From NCBI RefSeq assembly GCF_013201035.1, contig NZ_CP053707.1, positions 3,286,001 through 3,350,000 on the forward strand: a stretch of DNA of 64,000 nt. The letters are read 5' to 3'. The notes beneath the pieces were generated by a model, which saw only the letters and a list, made by a program, of their open reading frames with translations, ran no database searches and was not told where the DNA came from. This document shows positions 7,970-17,000 of this stretch, one piece after another. This stretch comes from Arthrobacter sp. NEB 688. GTDB taxonomy: Bacteria; Actinomycetota; Actinomycetes; Actinomycetales; Dermatophilaceae. The position numbers and the translations under genes are program-made. The number at the start of each line of letters is the position of its first letter. Position 1 is the stretch's first letter.

Positions 7970-8845
7970 GTGGTGGACAGGTACGGATCCGACGTGCTCT
8001 CCGGCGACTGGCGCGCCCCGAAGCGGGGACGCTCGGTCGACCTGCCGGCCGAGCCGGGCACGGTCGTCGAGGACGTCGAGACCGGCTGGGTCGGTGCGGT
8101 GGTGCGGGTCGAGAAGGCCGGCGGCATCCACGTCGTGCACCTCGAGGACCGCCGCGGCCGGACGAAGGGGTTCCGGCTCGGGCCGGGCTTCCTCGTCGAC
8201 GGCGCCCCGGTGACGCTCGTCGCCCCCCGGGCGGCCGAGGCGCAGCGCCTCGCCGCCGCGCGGGCCGCGAGCACCCGGACGGCCAGCGGCTCGGTCGCGG
8301 TCCACGGGCAGCGGGCCCGCGTCGCGAGCGGCTCGCGCATCTTCGTCGAGGGCAAGCACGACGCCGAGCTCGTCGAGAAGGTCTGGGGCCACGACCTGCG
8401 GGTCGAGGGCGTCGTCGTCGAGATGCTCGACGGGGTCGACGACCTCGCCGGCGCCATCCGCGACTTCGCCCCCGTCCCCGGCCGCCGGATGGGGGTCCTC
8501 GTCGACCACCTCGTCCCCGGCACCAAGGAGTCGCGCGTCGTCGACGAGGCACGGGCGCTGCGGCCCTGGGCGCAGCACGTGCTGGTCGTCGGCCACCCCT
8601 ACGTCGACGTCTGGCAGTCGGTGAAGCCCGGCCGCCTCGGGATGGACGCCTGGCCGGTCATCCCCCGCGGCACCTCGTGGAAGCACGGCATCGCCGCGCA
8701 CCTCGGCTGGCCGCACGCGACCCAGGCCGACATGGCGCACGCCTGGCGCCGCATCCTCGCCTCGGTCGGGTCCTGGACCGACCTCGAGCCCGAGCTGCTC
8801 GGGCGCGTCGAGGAGCTCATCGACTTCGTGACCGCGCCCGAGTAG
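7970..8845 (+). CDS. DUF3097 family protein
   Basis: A 291-residue protein of the actinobacterial DUF3097 family; function unknown. It begins VVDRYGSDVLSGDWRAPKRG. The central part has FVEGKHDAELVEKVWGHDLR and MGVLVDHLVPGTKESR, a Toprim-like arrangement of acidic residues (E in EGKHD, D in LVDHL), so a nucleic-acid role is possible but not shown. The GTG at 7970 is chosen because TAGCCT (7957-7962) lies 7 nt upstream without a Shine-Dalgarno sequence, indicating a leaderless transcript; the second GTG at 7973 is an alternative. It is divergent from hrcA. Confidence 0.85.
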   Translation: MVDRYGSDVLSGDWRAPKRGRSVDLPAEPGTVVEDVETGWVGAVVRVEKAGGIHVVHLEDRRGRTKGFRLGPGFLVDGAPVTLVAPRAAEAQRLAAARAASTRTASGSVAVHGQRARVASGSRIFVEGKHDAELVEKVWGHDLRVEGVVVEMLDGVDDLAGAIRDFAPVPGRRMGVLVDHLVPGTKESRVVDEARALRPWAQHVLVVGHPYVDVWQSVKPGRLGMDAWPVIPRGTSWKHGIAAHLGWPHATQADMAHAWRRILASVGSWTDLEPELLGRVEELIDFVTAPE

Positions 8846-8848
8846 GGG

Positions 8849-9151
8849 TCAGCGGGCGGCGCGCGCGGCGGCCACGCCGACGTCGAGCCAGGCCCGCAGC
8901 TCCGCGTCGTCCTCGAGCACCGAGGCGTGGACGTCGACCCAGCCGCGGCTGGTCCGCCCCTTCATGACCATCGACTCGACGCCGGCCCGGGCCACCAGCT
9001 CGGCGAAGCGCTCCGGCCCGGTCCGCACGAGGAGCCCCCGCGGCCCGACCGAGCAGGCGAGCGCGCCGTCGACCATGAAGGCGACGCCCCCGAACATCCG
9101 CTTCTCCTCCGCGGGCGGCAGCGCCGCGCGGACCCGCTCGAGCAGCCCCAT
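8849..9151 (-). CDS. TfoX/Sxy N-terminal domain protein
   Basis: A 100-residue single-domain protein resembling the TfoX N-terminal domain: KRMFGGVAFMVDGALACSVG, LLVRTGPERFAEL and MKGRTSRGWVDV match the conserved pattern. In gammaproteobacteria TfoX regulates competence, but short stand-alone versions like this are widespread in Actinobacteria and have no assigned role. It converges on the DUF3097 gene with a 3-nt gap. The ATG at 9151 is preceded by CACACT and a 6-nt gap, consistent with a leaderless start. Confidence 0.8.
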   Translation of the reverse strand: MGLLERVRAALPPAEEKRMFGGVAFMVDGALACSVGPRGLLVRTGPERFAELVARAGVESMVMKGRTSRGWVDVHASVLEDDAELRAWLDVGVAAARAAR

Positions 9152-9298
9152 CGCGCCAGTGTGGCCCCGGGCGCGACCCCGGCGGTAGGGGTCGGCCCTG
9201 AGCGCACCCCGACGCCGACCCCGACATGCCCCCGGAACCGCTTGGGCCGGGGCGGCGTCGGGTGTTCGATGGGACCAGACCCACTCCAGGAGGAAGAG

Positions 9299-9889
9299 AT
9301 GAGCGAGAACACCCCTCGCGACGACGTCCCGGGCGACGAGCCCACGCAGATCGTGCCGCCGCCGCCCGCCGGGCCCCCGGCCCCGCCCGCGGCGCCGGCG
9401 CCGACCCCCGGCTGGCAGACCCCGGCCGCCGGCGAGGTGCCCCCGCCGCCGCCCCAGCCGGCCTACGCCCAGCAGCAGTACGCCCAGGGACAGCCCGCCC
9501 ACGGCCAGCAGTACGGAGGCTCGGCGCCGCTCTCCCCGCAGGAGGAGAAGACGTGGTCGATGCTCAGCCACGTCATCGGCCTCGCGGCGATGGTCCTGTC
9601 GGCCGGCTTCCTCGGCTTCGTCGGCAGCCTCGTCATCTACCTCGTCTACAAGGACCGCGGCCCGTTCGTGCGCGCCCACGCGTCGAACTCGCTCAACGTC
9701 CAGATCACGGCGGCCATCGCGGCCGTCGTCGGGTGGCTCCTCATCCTCACCCTCATCGGCGCGATCATCGGCATCCCGCTGCTCATCGCGGCCTTCCTCT
9801 ACGCCGTGATCGTGCACATCATGGGGGCGATCAAGGCGAACAACGGCGAGTGGTGGGACCCGCCCTTCACGCCGCGCTTCGTCAAGTGA
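9299..9889 (+). CDS. DUF4870 membrane protein with Pro/Ala/Gln-rich N-terminus
   Basis: A 196-residue protein. Residues 1-78 are a disordered Pro-, Ala- and Gln-rich cytosolic segment. Residues about 85-190 form the DUF4870 (Tic20-like) membrane domain with three hydrophobic helices (SMLSHVIGLAAMVLSAGFLG, ITAAIAAVVGWLLILTLIGA, PLLIAAFLYAVIVHIMGAI). The family motif YKDRGPFVRAHASNSLNVQ lies between the first two helices. A strong AGGAGG Shine-Dalgarno sequence at 9288-9293 fixes the ATG at 9299, unlike the leaderless neighbours. Function unknown. Confidence 0.88.
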   Translation: MSENTPRDDVPGDEPTQIVPPPPAGPPAPPAAPAPTPGWQTPAAGEVPPPPPQPAYAQQQYAQGQPAHGQQYGGSAPLSPQEEKTWSMLSHVIGLAAMVLSAGFLGFVGSLVIYLVYKDRGPFVRAHASNSLNVQITAAIAAVVGWLLILTLIGAIIGIPLLIAAFLYAVIVHIMGAIKANNGEWWDPPFTPRFVK

Positions 9890-9908
9890 CCCGACGCTGA
9901 CCCCGGAC

Positions 9909-9953
9909 GTGCGCCGGCCGCTCCCCCGATCAGGGACCGAGCAGCCGGCGCAC
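9909..9953. terminator. Hairpin between convergent DUF4870 gene and hemW
   Basis: GTGCGCCGGC (9909-9918) and GCCGGCGCAC (9944-9953) form a 10-bp stem around a 25-nt loop. The right arm lies inside the last codons of hemW. There is no U-tract, so a terminator role is only plausible. Confidence 0.35.
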
Positions 9954-11150
9954 GACCGTGTCGGCGAGCAGGCGGCCGCGCAGCGTGAGGACGGCCCGGC
10001 GGTCACGGACGGCGGCGACTCCCTCGAGGAGCCCGTCGGCGACGAGCCCGGCCACCGCGGTGCGGCCCGCGTCGTCGAGCCGACGCAGGTCGAGCCCCTC
10101 GCGCAGCCGCACCCCGAGGAGGACCTCCTCGTCGTGGCGCTGCTCGTCGGTCAGGACCTCGCGGGCCGCCGCCGGCGACTCCCCTGCCGCCAGCCGCGCG
10201 GCGTACGCGCGCGGGTGCTTGACGTTCCACCAGCGCACGCCACCGACGTGGCCGTGCGCCCCGGGGCCGACGCCCCACCACGCGTCCCCGCGCCAGTAGC
10301 CCTCGTTGTGGCGGCACCGGTCGGCCGGGGTCCGCGCCCAGTTGCTCACCTCGTACCAGCCGTAGCCGGCCTGCGCGAGAACGGAGTCCGCGAGCTCGTA
10401 CTTGTCGGCCTCGTCGTCGCCCTCGGGCTCCGGCAGCTCGCCGCGCGCCACCTGGCGGGCCATCCGGGTGCCCTCCTCGACGACGAGCGCGTACGCCGAG
10501 ACGTGGTCCGGCCCGAGCGCGATGGCAGCCTCGAGGCTCGTGCGCCAGTCCTCCAGCGTCTCCCCCGGCGTGCCGTAGATGAGGTCCAGGCTCGTCGCGA
10601 GGCCGGCGGCGCGCGCGGCCGCGACGGCGTCGCCGACCCGGGCCGGGTCGTGGGTGCGGTCGAGCGTCGCGAGGACGTCGGGCACGGCGCTCTGCATCCC
10701 GATGCTCACCCGGGTGAAGCCGCCGGCCGCCAGCGTGGCCAGGCCCTGCGGGGTGACCGAGTCGGGGTTGGCCTCGGTCGTGACCTCGGCGCCCTGGGCG
10801 AGCCCGAAGCGCTCGCGCACGCCGTCGAGGAGGCGCACGAGGTCGTCGGCCGGCAGGAGGGTGGGAGTGCCGCCCCCCACGAACACCGTGTCGACGACCG
10901 GGGCGGCGTCACCGAGGACGCGCGCCGCGAGGTCGAGCTCGGCGAGCGCCGTGCCCGCGAAGTCCGCGGTGGAGGCCCCGGGTCCGAGCTCGGTCAGCGT
11001 GTAGGTGTTGAAGTCGCAGTAGCCGCAGCGCACCGCGCAGAAGGGCACGTGGAGGTAGAGGCCGAACTGCCCGTCCCCGAGGCGGGCGAGGGCGTCGGGG
11101 GGCAGCTCGCCGGTGGCGGGCGCGGGGTCGCCGTCGGGCAGTCGGGGCAC
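9930..11150 (-). CDS. hemW: HemW-like radical SAM protein
   Basis: A 406-residue radical SAM protein of the HemW group (formerly called oxygen-independent coproporphyrinogen oxidase), thought to insert haem into target proteins rather than to make it. The cluster motif CAVRCGYC follows GLYLHVPFC. FVGGGTPTLLP, TTEANPDSV and RVSIGMQS are typical, and the C-terminal HemN-C region contains NYLH-like YWRGDAWWGVGPGAHG. The GTG at 11150 starts VPRLPDGDPA; GAGACT lies 6 nt upstream, as in other leaderless genes of this window. In many actinobacteria the gene lies near hrcA-dnaJ, as here. Confidence 0.93.
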   Translation of the reverse strand: MPRLPDGDPAPATGELPPDALARLGDGQFGLYLHVPFCAVRCGYCDFNTYTLTELGPGASTADFAGTALAELDLAARVLGDAAPVVDTVFVGGGTPTLLPADDLVRLLDGVRERFGLAQGAEVTTEANPDSVTPQGLATLAAGGFTRVSIGMQSAVPDVLATLDRTHDPARVGDAVAAARAAGLATSLDLIYGTPGETLEDWRTSLEAAIALGPDHVSAYALVVEEGTRMARQVARGELPEPEGDDEADKYELADSVLAQAGYGWYEVSNWARTPADRCRHNEGYWRGDAWWGVGPGAHGHVGGVRWWNVKHPRAYAARLAAGESPAAAREVLTDEQRHDEEVLLGVRLREGLDLRRLDDAGRTAVAGLVADGLLEGVAAVRDRRAVLTLRGRLLADTVVRRLLGP

Positions 11151-11228
11151 GCGCCCAGTCTCGCAAGGTCCACGCGCCGGCCGCTCCCCCGCCCCCGGCC
11201 GTCCACCGGCGCTGCCTAGGATGACGAG

Positions 11229-12011
11229 GTGACAGACCGCTGGATCCACCTCGACGGGCTCGTCAACATGCGCGACCTCGGCGGGCTGCCCACCCGTGAC
11301 GGGCGCACGACCGTGCCGGGGCGGCTGATCCGCTCCGACAACCTCCAGGACCTCAGCGAGGCCGACGTCGACCGGCTCGTCCGCGAGCTCGGGGTCACCG
11401 ACGTCGTCGACCTGCGCACCGGGGCCGAGGTGCACGTCGAGGGACCCGGGCCGCTGCGCGCCGTCGGCTCGCTGACCCACCACCACCACTCGCTCATCCA
11501 GGAGCGCCCGCCGGGCGAGAGCCTGCGCGAGACCGCGGAGCGCGCCCTGCCGTGGAGCGAGGACGAGCCCGAGCGCGACGCCGCCTTCTGGGCGAAGCAC
11601 TACCTCGGGTACCTCGCGAGGCGACCCGAGGCCGTGGCCGCCGCCCTCGACGTCGTCGCCCGCGCGGAGGGCGCCGCGGTCGTGCACTGCGCCGCCGGCA
11701 AGGACCGCACCGGCACGGTCGTCGCGATGGCCCTGTCGGTGGCCGGCGTCCCCCGCGAGGAGGTCGTCGCCGACTACGTGCTGACCGCCGAGCGGCTCGA
11801 GCAGATCGTCGGTCGGCTGATGCCGCGGCCGGCGTACGGCGAGGCACTCAAGCGGCAGAGCCTCGATGACCAGCGGCCTCGCGCCGAGTCGATGGAGGCC
11901 ATCCTCGACGCGGTCGAGGAGGGCTGGGGCGGCGCCGCCGGCTGGCTGCGCGCCCAGGGCTGGTCGGACGCCGACGTCGAGCGCCTGCGTGACCGCCTCA
12001 CCGTCGAGTAG
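11229..12011 (+). CDS. Tyrosine-protein phosphatase (MptpB-like)
   Basis: A 260-residue phosphatase. The P-loop VHCAAGKDRTGT (CX5R type) places the catalytic cysteine at residue 154. The N-terminal LVNMRDLGGLPTRDGRTT and RSDNLQDLSEADV are characteristic of the MptpB/triple-specificity subgroup that can also act on phosphoserine/threonine and phosphoinositides. No signal peptide is visible. TAGGAT (11217-11222) lies 6 nt upstream of the GTG start, so the message is probably leaderless. It is divergent from hemW. Confidence 0.9.
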   Translation: MTDRWIHLDGLVNMRDLGGLPTRDGRTTVPGRLIRSDNLQDLSEADVDRLVRELGVTDVVDLRTGAEVHVEGPGPLRAVGSLTHHHHSLIQERPPGESLRETAERALPWSEDEPERDAAFWAKHYLGYLARRPEAVAAALDVVARAEGAAVVHCAAGKDRTGTVVAMALSVAGVPREEVVADYVLTAERLEQIVGRLMPRPAYGEALKRQSLDDQRPRAESMEAILDAVEEGWGGAAGWLRAQGWSDADVERLRDRLTVE

Positions 12012-12023
12012 CGCGGACAGCGT

Positions 12024-12494
12024 TCAGCGCGAGGGGCGCTCGCTGACGTAGATGGTGATGACGCCCTCGACGACGACCGTCCCGTCGGTGCGCAGCGCCC
12101 GCACCCGCACCGGCACGTCGCCGGAGGCACCGACGGCCCAGTCCCCCGGCGAGGTCTCGGCCACGCAGAGCAGGTCCGTCGTCGACCTCGCGAGGTAGCG
12201 CACCTCCATCCCGCGCGGGATCCAGCGGTGGGTCGCCGGCGTCGTCGCCTCGGCGAGCAGCCCCATCGCGGCCTCCAGCCCGTTGCAGACCGCGATCGCG
12301 TGCACGCCGCCGAGGTGGTTCTGCACGCCCCATCGCTTGGCGACGACGAGCTCGGCGCGGTGCGGGCCGACCTCGCGCACCCGCGGGCGGACGGTGCGGA
12401 AGTAGGGCGCCTTGAGCGCGAAGAGCACCGAGAAGGCCTCGCGCCCGAGCGGACGGGCGGCGAGGCGACGGTAGAGGGCGTGGGTGTCGGTCAC
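12024..12494 (-). CDS. DUF4442 hotdog-fold protein, thioesterase-like
   Basis: A 156-residue protein with the hotdog pattern of the PaaI/DUF4442 group: RWGVQNHLGGVHAIAVCNGLE supplies the H-G-x-x-x-x-x-x-x-E type helix region and RGMEVRYLARSTTDL the following strands. Members may hydrolyse acyl-CoA thioesters; the substrate is not predictable. The GTG at 12494 is preceded by TAACAT with a 6-nt gap. It forms a divergent leaderless pair with the Nudix gene, and converges on the phosphatase gene. Confidence 0.78.
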   Translation of the reverse strand: MTDTHALYRRLAARPLGREAFSVLFALKAPYFRTVRPRVREVGPHRAELVVAKRWGVQNHLGGVHAIAVCNGLEAAMGLLAEATTPATHRWIPRGMEVRYLARSTTDLLCVAETSPGDWAVGASGDVPVRVRALRTDGTVVVEGVITIYVSERPSR

Positions 12495-12500
12495 GCGCCG

Positions 12501-12538
12501 ATGTTACCCACGGGTAGCGCCGCGGGCGTGGGTAGCGT
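12501..12538. promoter_or_regulatory. Divergent leaderless promoters
   Basis: Within 51 bp between the DUF4442 and Nudix start codons there are two -10-like hexamers: TAACAT on the minus strand (12501-12506), 6 nt from the DUF4442 GTG, and TAGCGT on the plus strand (12533-12538), 7 nt from the Nudix GTG. A second GGGTAGCG copy lies at 12512-12519. Confidence 0.55.
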
Positions 12539-12545
12539 GGCGCCG

Positions 12546-13127
12546 GTGACCTCCCCCCTCCCCGGACAGCCCGGCTTCGTCGTGCCCGCCCCCGAGGACC
12601 GCCCCCGCTTCGAGCGTCGGGCCGTGCGCGTCCTGCTCCTCGACGAGAACGGCCGGGTGCTGCTCCTCGAGGACTCCGACCTCGGCCTCGACCCCGCGCC
12701 GCACTGGTGGAGCACCCCCGGCGGCGGGGTCGACCCCGGCGAGAGCGACGCGCAGGCCGTCGTGCGCGAGCTGTGGGAGGAGACCGGGCTGCGGGTCGCC
12801 GAGACCGACCTGGCCGGCCCGGTGATGGCCCGCACCGTCGTCCACGGCTGGAGCGACAAGGTCGTCGACCAGGCCGAGACCTTCTGGGTGGTGCGCGTCC
12901 CCGCGTTCGACGTCGACACCTCGGGGCACACCGAGGAGGAGCGGATGACCGTCGTCGCCATCACCTGGTGGGACCTCGACGCCCTCGCGGCGACGGGCGA
13001 CCTCGTCTGGCCGGTGGACCTGCCCGCGCTCGTGGCCCTCGCCGACCGGCCGCAGGAGTGGCGTGACGCGCCGGTCGACGGTGGCCGGGTCGAGGAGTCG
13101 ACCGTGCCGCTCGGCCCCCTCATCTGA
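12546..13127 (+). CDS. Nudix hydrolase
   Basis: A 193-residue Nudix protein. The Nudix box is complete in GGVDPGESDAQAVVRELWEETGL (G-x5-E-x7-RE-x-x-EE-x-GL), positioned about residues 58-80 and expected to bind the catalytic Mg2+. These enzymes hydrolyse nucleoside diphosphates linked to another moiety, but nothing here identifies the substrate. The GTG at 12546 is chosen because of the TAGCGT hexamer 7 nt upstream and because the family fold begins at VRVLLLDENGRVLLLE. A hairpin overlaps the stop codon. Confidence 0.9.
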   Translation: MTSPLPGQPGFVVPAPEDRPRFERRAVRVLLLDENGRVLLLEDSDLGLDPAPHWWSTPGGGVDPGESDAQAVVRELWEETGLRVAETDLAGPVMARTVVHGWSDKVVDQAETFWVVRVPAFDVDTSGHTEEERMTVVAITWWDLDALAATGDLVWPVDLPALVALADRPQEWRDAPVDGGRVEESTVPLGPLI

Positions 13128-13143
13128 GGGGGCGGGCGCCCCC
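13114..13143 (+). terminator. Hairpin over the Nudix stop codon
   Basis: GCCCCCTCA (13114-13122), TC, then TGAGGGGGC (13125-13133) is a perfect 9-bp stem that includes the TGA stop. An overlapping alternative stem GGGGGC/GCCCCC ends at 13143. No U-tract follows. Confidence 0.5.
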
Positions 13144-13231
13144 GCACCCTCGGGTCCCGCCGCGGGTCCCGGCGGCGCACACTCGAGGGACCGCGACACC
13201 CCGTCGCGCCCTGACCCCCCGAGGACGCTCG

Positions 13232-13801
13232 ATGCGCCTGGTCCGGCTGTTCGGCACGACCGCCGTGGTCGTCACCGACACGACGCTGCTCACGGGCGAC
13301 GCCCTCGGCGACGACCGCAGCCGGCGCCTCCTCGCGCGCCTGGCCCTGGCGGCACCCGGGCCGGTGCCCCTCGCCCGCCTCGAGCGCGACCTCGGCCGTC
13401 CCACCCTCCTGCGGCGCGACGCCGCGACCCTCGCGCACGCGCTCGGTGCGCCCGGCCTCGTCGTCGAGCAGGACGACGGGTGGATGCTGCGCCCCGGGTG
13501 GGCCCGCGTCGACGTCCAGGTCGCCCACGCCCTCTTCGCGCGGGCCGTGACGGCGCCCCCGACGACGACCCTCGCGCTCGTCCTGCGCGCCCTGCGCAGC
13601 TGCTGCACCGCGACCCTGCTCGCCTCCGAGGACGACGCCGCGCCGTGGGTGCTCGAGGCCCGGACCCGCCACGACCGGCTGCTGCGCGACGCCCTCGTCC
13701 GGGCGGCCGCCGCCGCCCGCGTCCTCCACGACGAGGAGCTCGCCGACGACCTCCTGGCCCGCGCCCTCACCCCGGCGCCGGCCCACCGCCGCGCCGGCTG
13801 A
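13232..13801 (+). CDS. Truncated SARP-like (AfsR/DnrI-type) regulator
   Basis: A 189-residue protein beginning MRLVRLFGTTAVVVTD. It is a clear paralogue of the SARP-like regulator at 18713: both start with an LFGTT strand, share the winged-helix order, and share LLASE followed by an Arg/Ala-rich helix. The DNA-binding part is about 95 residues and poorly conserved in the recognition helix (RDAATLAHALGAPG). The BTAD part stops after one helical repeat. It may be a degenerate activator, a dominant-negative partner or a regulator with altered specificity. It lies 200 bp upstream of the giant secreted protein gene on the same strand. Confidence 0.65.
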   Translation: MRLVRLFGTTAVVVTDTTLLTGDALGDDRSRRLLARLALAAPGPVPLARLERDLGRPTLLRRDAATLAHALGAPGLVVEQDDGWMLRPGWARVDVQVAHALFARAVTAPPTTTLALVLRALRSCCTATLLASEDDAAPWVLEARTRHDRLLRDALVRAAAAARVLHDEELADDLLARALTPAPAHRRAG

Positions 13802-13924
13802 GCGCGCGCTCCACCCACCCAGCGGGCTCGCGTCGCCGGCGCGTGCCGCCCCGCCGTGCGCCGCCCCGACCCGCCCCCGGGCACGGCGGCGCCGAGCGAC
13901 CCCGCACGCCGTCCGCGGCTGTCC

Positions 13925-13943
13925 GCCACAGGCTTTCCCCAAG
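13925..13943 (+). promoter_or_regulatory. Conserved 19-nt upstream element, copy A
   Basis: GCCACAGGCTTTCCCCAAG. An almost identical copy (one mismatch) lies at 21703-21721. In both cases the element ends exactly 57 nt before the ATG of the next gene (14001 here), which argues for a shared promoter or regulator site. Confidence 0.6.
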
Positions 13944-14000
13944 GTGGCGCTGGGTCAATGACCGTGTCCATGGCGACCTGCGGACCCGAGGAGCACGGCC

Positions 14001-17000
14001 ATGACCGCGACCACCATCCACCACACCCGACCTGCCACAACGCCCCACCGGGGGCTGACGACCGCGCTCGTCACGCTGCTCGCCGTCGCGCTCGGCCTCG
14101 TGGCCCTGCCGGCCCGGGACGCGCTCGCGGCGGCCGGGCAGCCGGCCGTGTCGCCCGTGCTCGACAGCGGGCACGGGTTCCCGACGTGGTTCGAGGACTC
14201 CGGCGGGACCCGCCTCGCGCCGTGTCTCGACCCGACCGACACCCGGTGCGTGGTCCTCGCGGACGCGGGCTACGACCCGGCCCGGCCGCAGGTCTTCCCG
14301 ACCAACTTCCCCTCGGAGTTCTTCTACCTCGTCGCGGACTCGCAGCGGCTGACGACCGCGGGCTGCTCGGGCACCAAGCGCGGCACGGCCTCGGTCCGCC
14401 TGGCCCTCGAGGGAGCCTTCGCCAACGGCGCCCCCGTCCCCGGCGAGCAGATGGTCTTCGGTCGCGTCCGCCTCTCGGTGAGCAGCGGCCTGTGCGCCAA
14501 CGGCACCTACACCGCCACGACGCCGTTCGGCGCGATCTCCTTCCGGACCGACGCCGCGGGCGCCCTCGCCCGCAACCAGGGGACGACCGACGTCGGCTGC
14601 GTCCCGGTCGCGCCGGCGACGTGCGACTGGCGCCTGGCGCTCTCGAGCCCCGTCGCCCGCAGCTTCCTGCGGTGGGACCCCGCCGTCGCCCCCGCGGCCC
14701 CGGCCGGCTACCTCGGCGACGCCACGACCGCGCACCGCATCGTCGGTGCCACCTACACCGCTCCGGGAGAGGCGTCCCCGGCGAACTACCTGAGCATCGT
14801 GGGCACCAAGCTCACGACGCCGCTGCGCACCGACCTGTTCACCGTCGCCGGCAAGGTCGCCGGCGCTCTCGAGGTGTCGCCGCAGTCGGTCACCGTGGGC
14901 GCGACGGAGGTCGGCCGGTCCTCGAGCACGCGGGAGGTGACCGTGCGCAACCTCGCAGCCGGCACGACGACCCCCGGCGCCGTGACCGTCGCCGGAGCCG
15001 CCGCGGGCGACTTCCGCGTCGTCGACACGACGTGCGTCAGCACCGCGCTCGTGCGTGACGCCACCTGCCTCGTGCGGGTCGAGTTCTCCCCCACCGCGAT
15101 CGGTGCCCGCACGGCCGCGTTGACCATCACCCACGACGGCCTGCGCTCCCCGACGACGGTCCCCCTCGCGGGCGAGGGCACGGCGCCGCACCAGGTCCCG
15201 CACGCCGTCGCGGACCCGACCTCCCTCGGGTTCGGGCAGGAGCGCCTGCGCGTCCCCTCCGCCGCGCGGACGGTCACGGTGGGCAACACCGGGACCGCCC
15301 CGCTGACCCTCGGCACCCTCGAGCTGGCCGGCTCGGGTCGCACGCACTTCGAGAAGGGCTTCGACACCTGCACCGGCGCCGTCGTCCCCGTCGGCGGCAC
15401 GTGCCGGGTCGACCTCTCCTTCCTCCCGCAGGCCGTGGGCGACCAGTCCGCCGCGCTGCGCATCCCGTCGGACGACCCGGCGGGCACGCTCGAGGTCGCC
15501 CTCCAGGGCACCGGCTTCGGCGGGGTCGCCCGGGCCGCGTCGACCCTCGACCCGGCCACCGGCTTCCCCCGGTGGTACCAGGACGAGCGTGGCGTGCGGC
15601 TCGCGCAGTGCATCGACGCCACCGACCCGAACTGCATCGTCCTCGCCGGTGGCACCTACCCCGGCAGCGGCCCGGTCTCGTTCCCGAGCACGTTCCCGGA
15701 CGAGTTCTTCTACAGCGTCGTCGACAGCGACCTCATCACCACGCCCGGCTGCGGCGACAGCCCGCCCGGCAAGATGATGGTGCGGATGGCCCTCGAGGCC
15801 GCCTTCGTGAACGGCGAGCCGGTCAGCGGCGAGCAGATGACCTTCGGGCGCCTGCGCGTCAACGCGACGAGCGGCCTGTGCGCCGGCCAGGAGTACTCGG
15901 TCGTCCACCCGTACGGCACGTACACCTTCACGGCGGACGCCGCGGGCGGGCTCAAGCGCACGACCGGGACGAGCGACGTCGGCTGCCTCGCCGCCACCGT
16001 CGACGCCCCGTGCGCCTGGGACCAGGCCATCGCCAGCCCCGTCCTCGGCGGCTTCCTGCGGTGGGACCCGGCGCGCGGCGCCGCGGCCCCCGCCGGCTAC
16101 CTCGGGGACGCGACGACGCTGCACCGCGTCGTCGGCTCCTCCTTCGTGCCCGTCGGTGAGTCGGCCCCGGCCAACTACGTCCGGCTCGTGCGGGGCGGCG
16201 CCACCCTCGCGCAGACCGACCTGTTCACCGTCATGGGCAAGCTCGCCGGCCCGCTCGTCGCCGACCCCGAGGTCGCCGACGCCGGCGGCGTCGAGGAGGG
16301 CGCCTCGGGCCCGACCCGCGTCACGCTGCGCAACGAGGGCATCGAGACCGTCGGTGTCACCTCGCTCGCCGTCGCGGGCACCGACGCCGCCGACTTCACG
16401 GTGACCGGCGACGCGTGCTCCGGCCGCGACCTCGCGCCGGGCGGCGCGTGCCAGGTCGACCTGGCCTTCGCCCCCGGTGGCGTCGGCGACCGGGCCGCGG
16501 TCCTGCGGGTCCGCCACACCGGGCTCAACGACCCGTTCGAGGTGCGCCTGCGCGGGGTCGGCACGGTGGCGGCCGGGGTCGCGGCCCTCTCGTCCTCCGG
16601 GGCCCTGGCCTTCGAGCAGCGACACGTCGGCCGTCCCGCGGCCCGGCAGGTCGTCACGGTCTCCAACCGTGGCGGCACGGCGCCGCTCGTCCTCGACGCC
16701 CCGACGCTCGTCGGTGGCGACGCCGCGGACTTCGCGGTCGTCGGCACGACCTGCGACACCGAGGTCGCCGTCGACGCGACGTGCACGGTGACCGTCGGGT
16801 TCACGCCCTCCGCCACCGGCACCCGCACGACCGCGCTGCGGCTCACCGCCCCCGGTGCGCGCCCCGCGCAGCTCGACGTGGGGCTCTCGGGCCGCGGCAG
16901 CACCGCCGACCCGGCGGTCTCGGCCGCCCTGCGTCCCGACGGGTTCCCGCTCTGGTACCAGGACGGCGACGGGGTGCGCCTCGACCTGTGCGACGACCCG

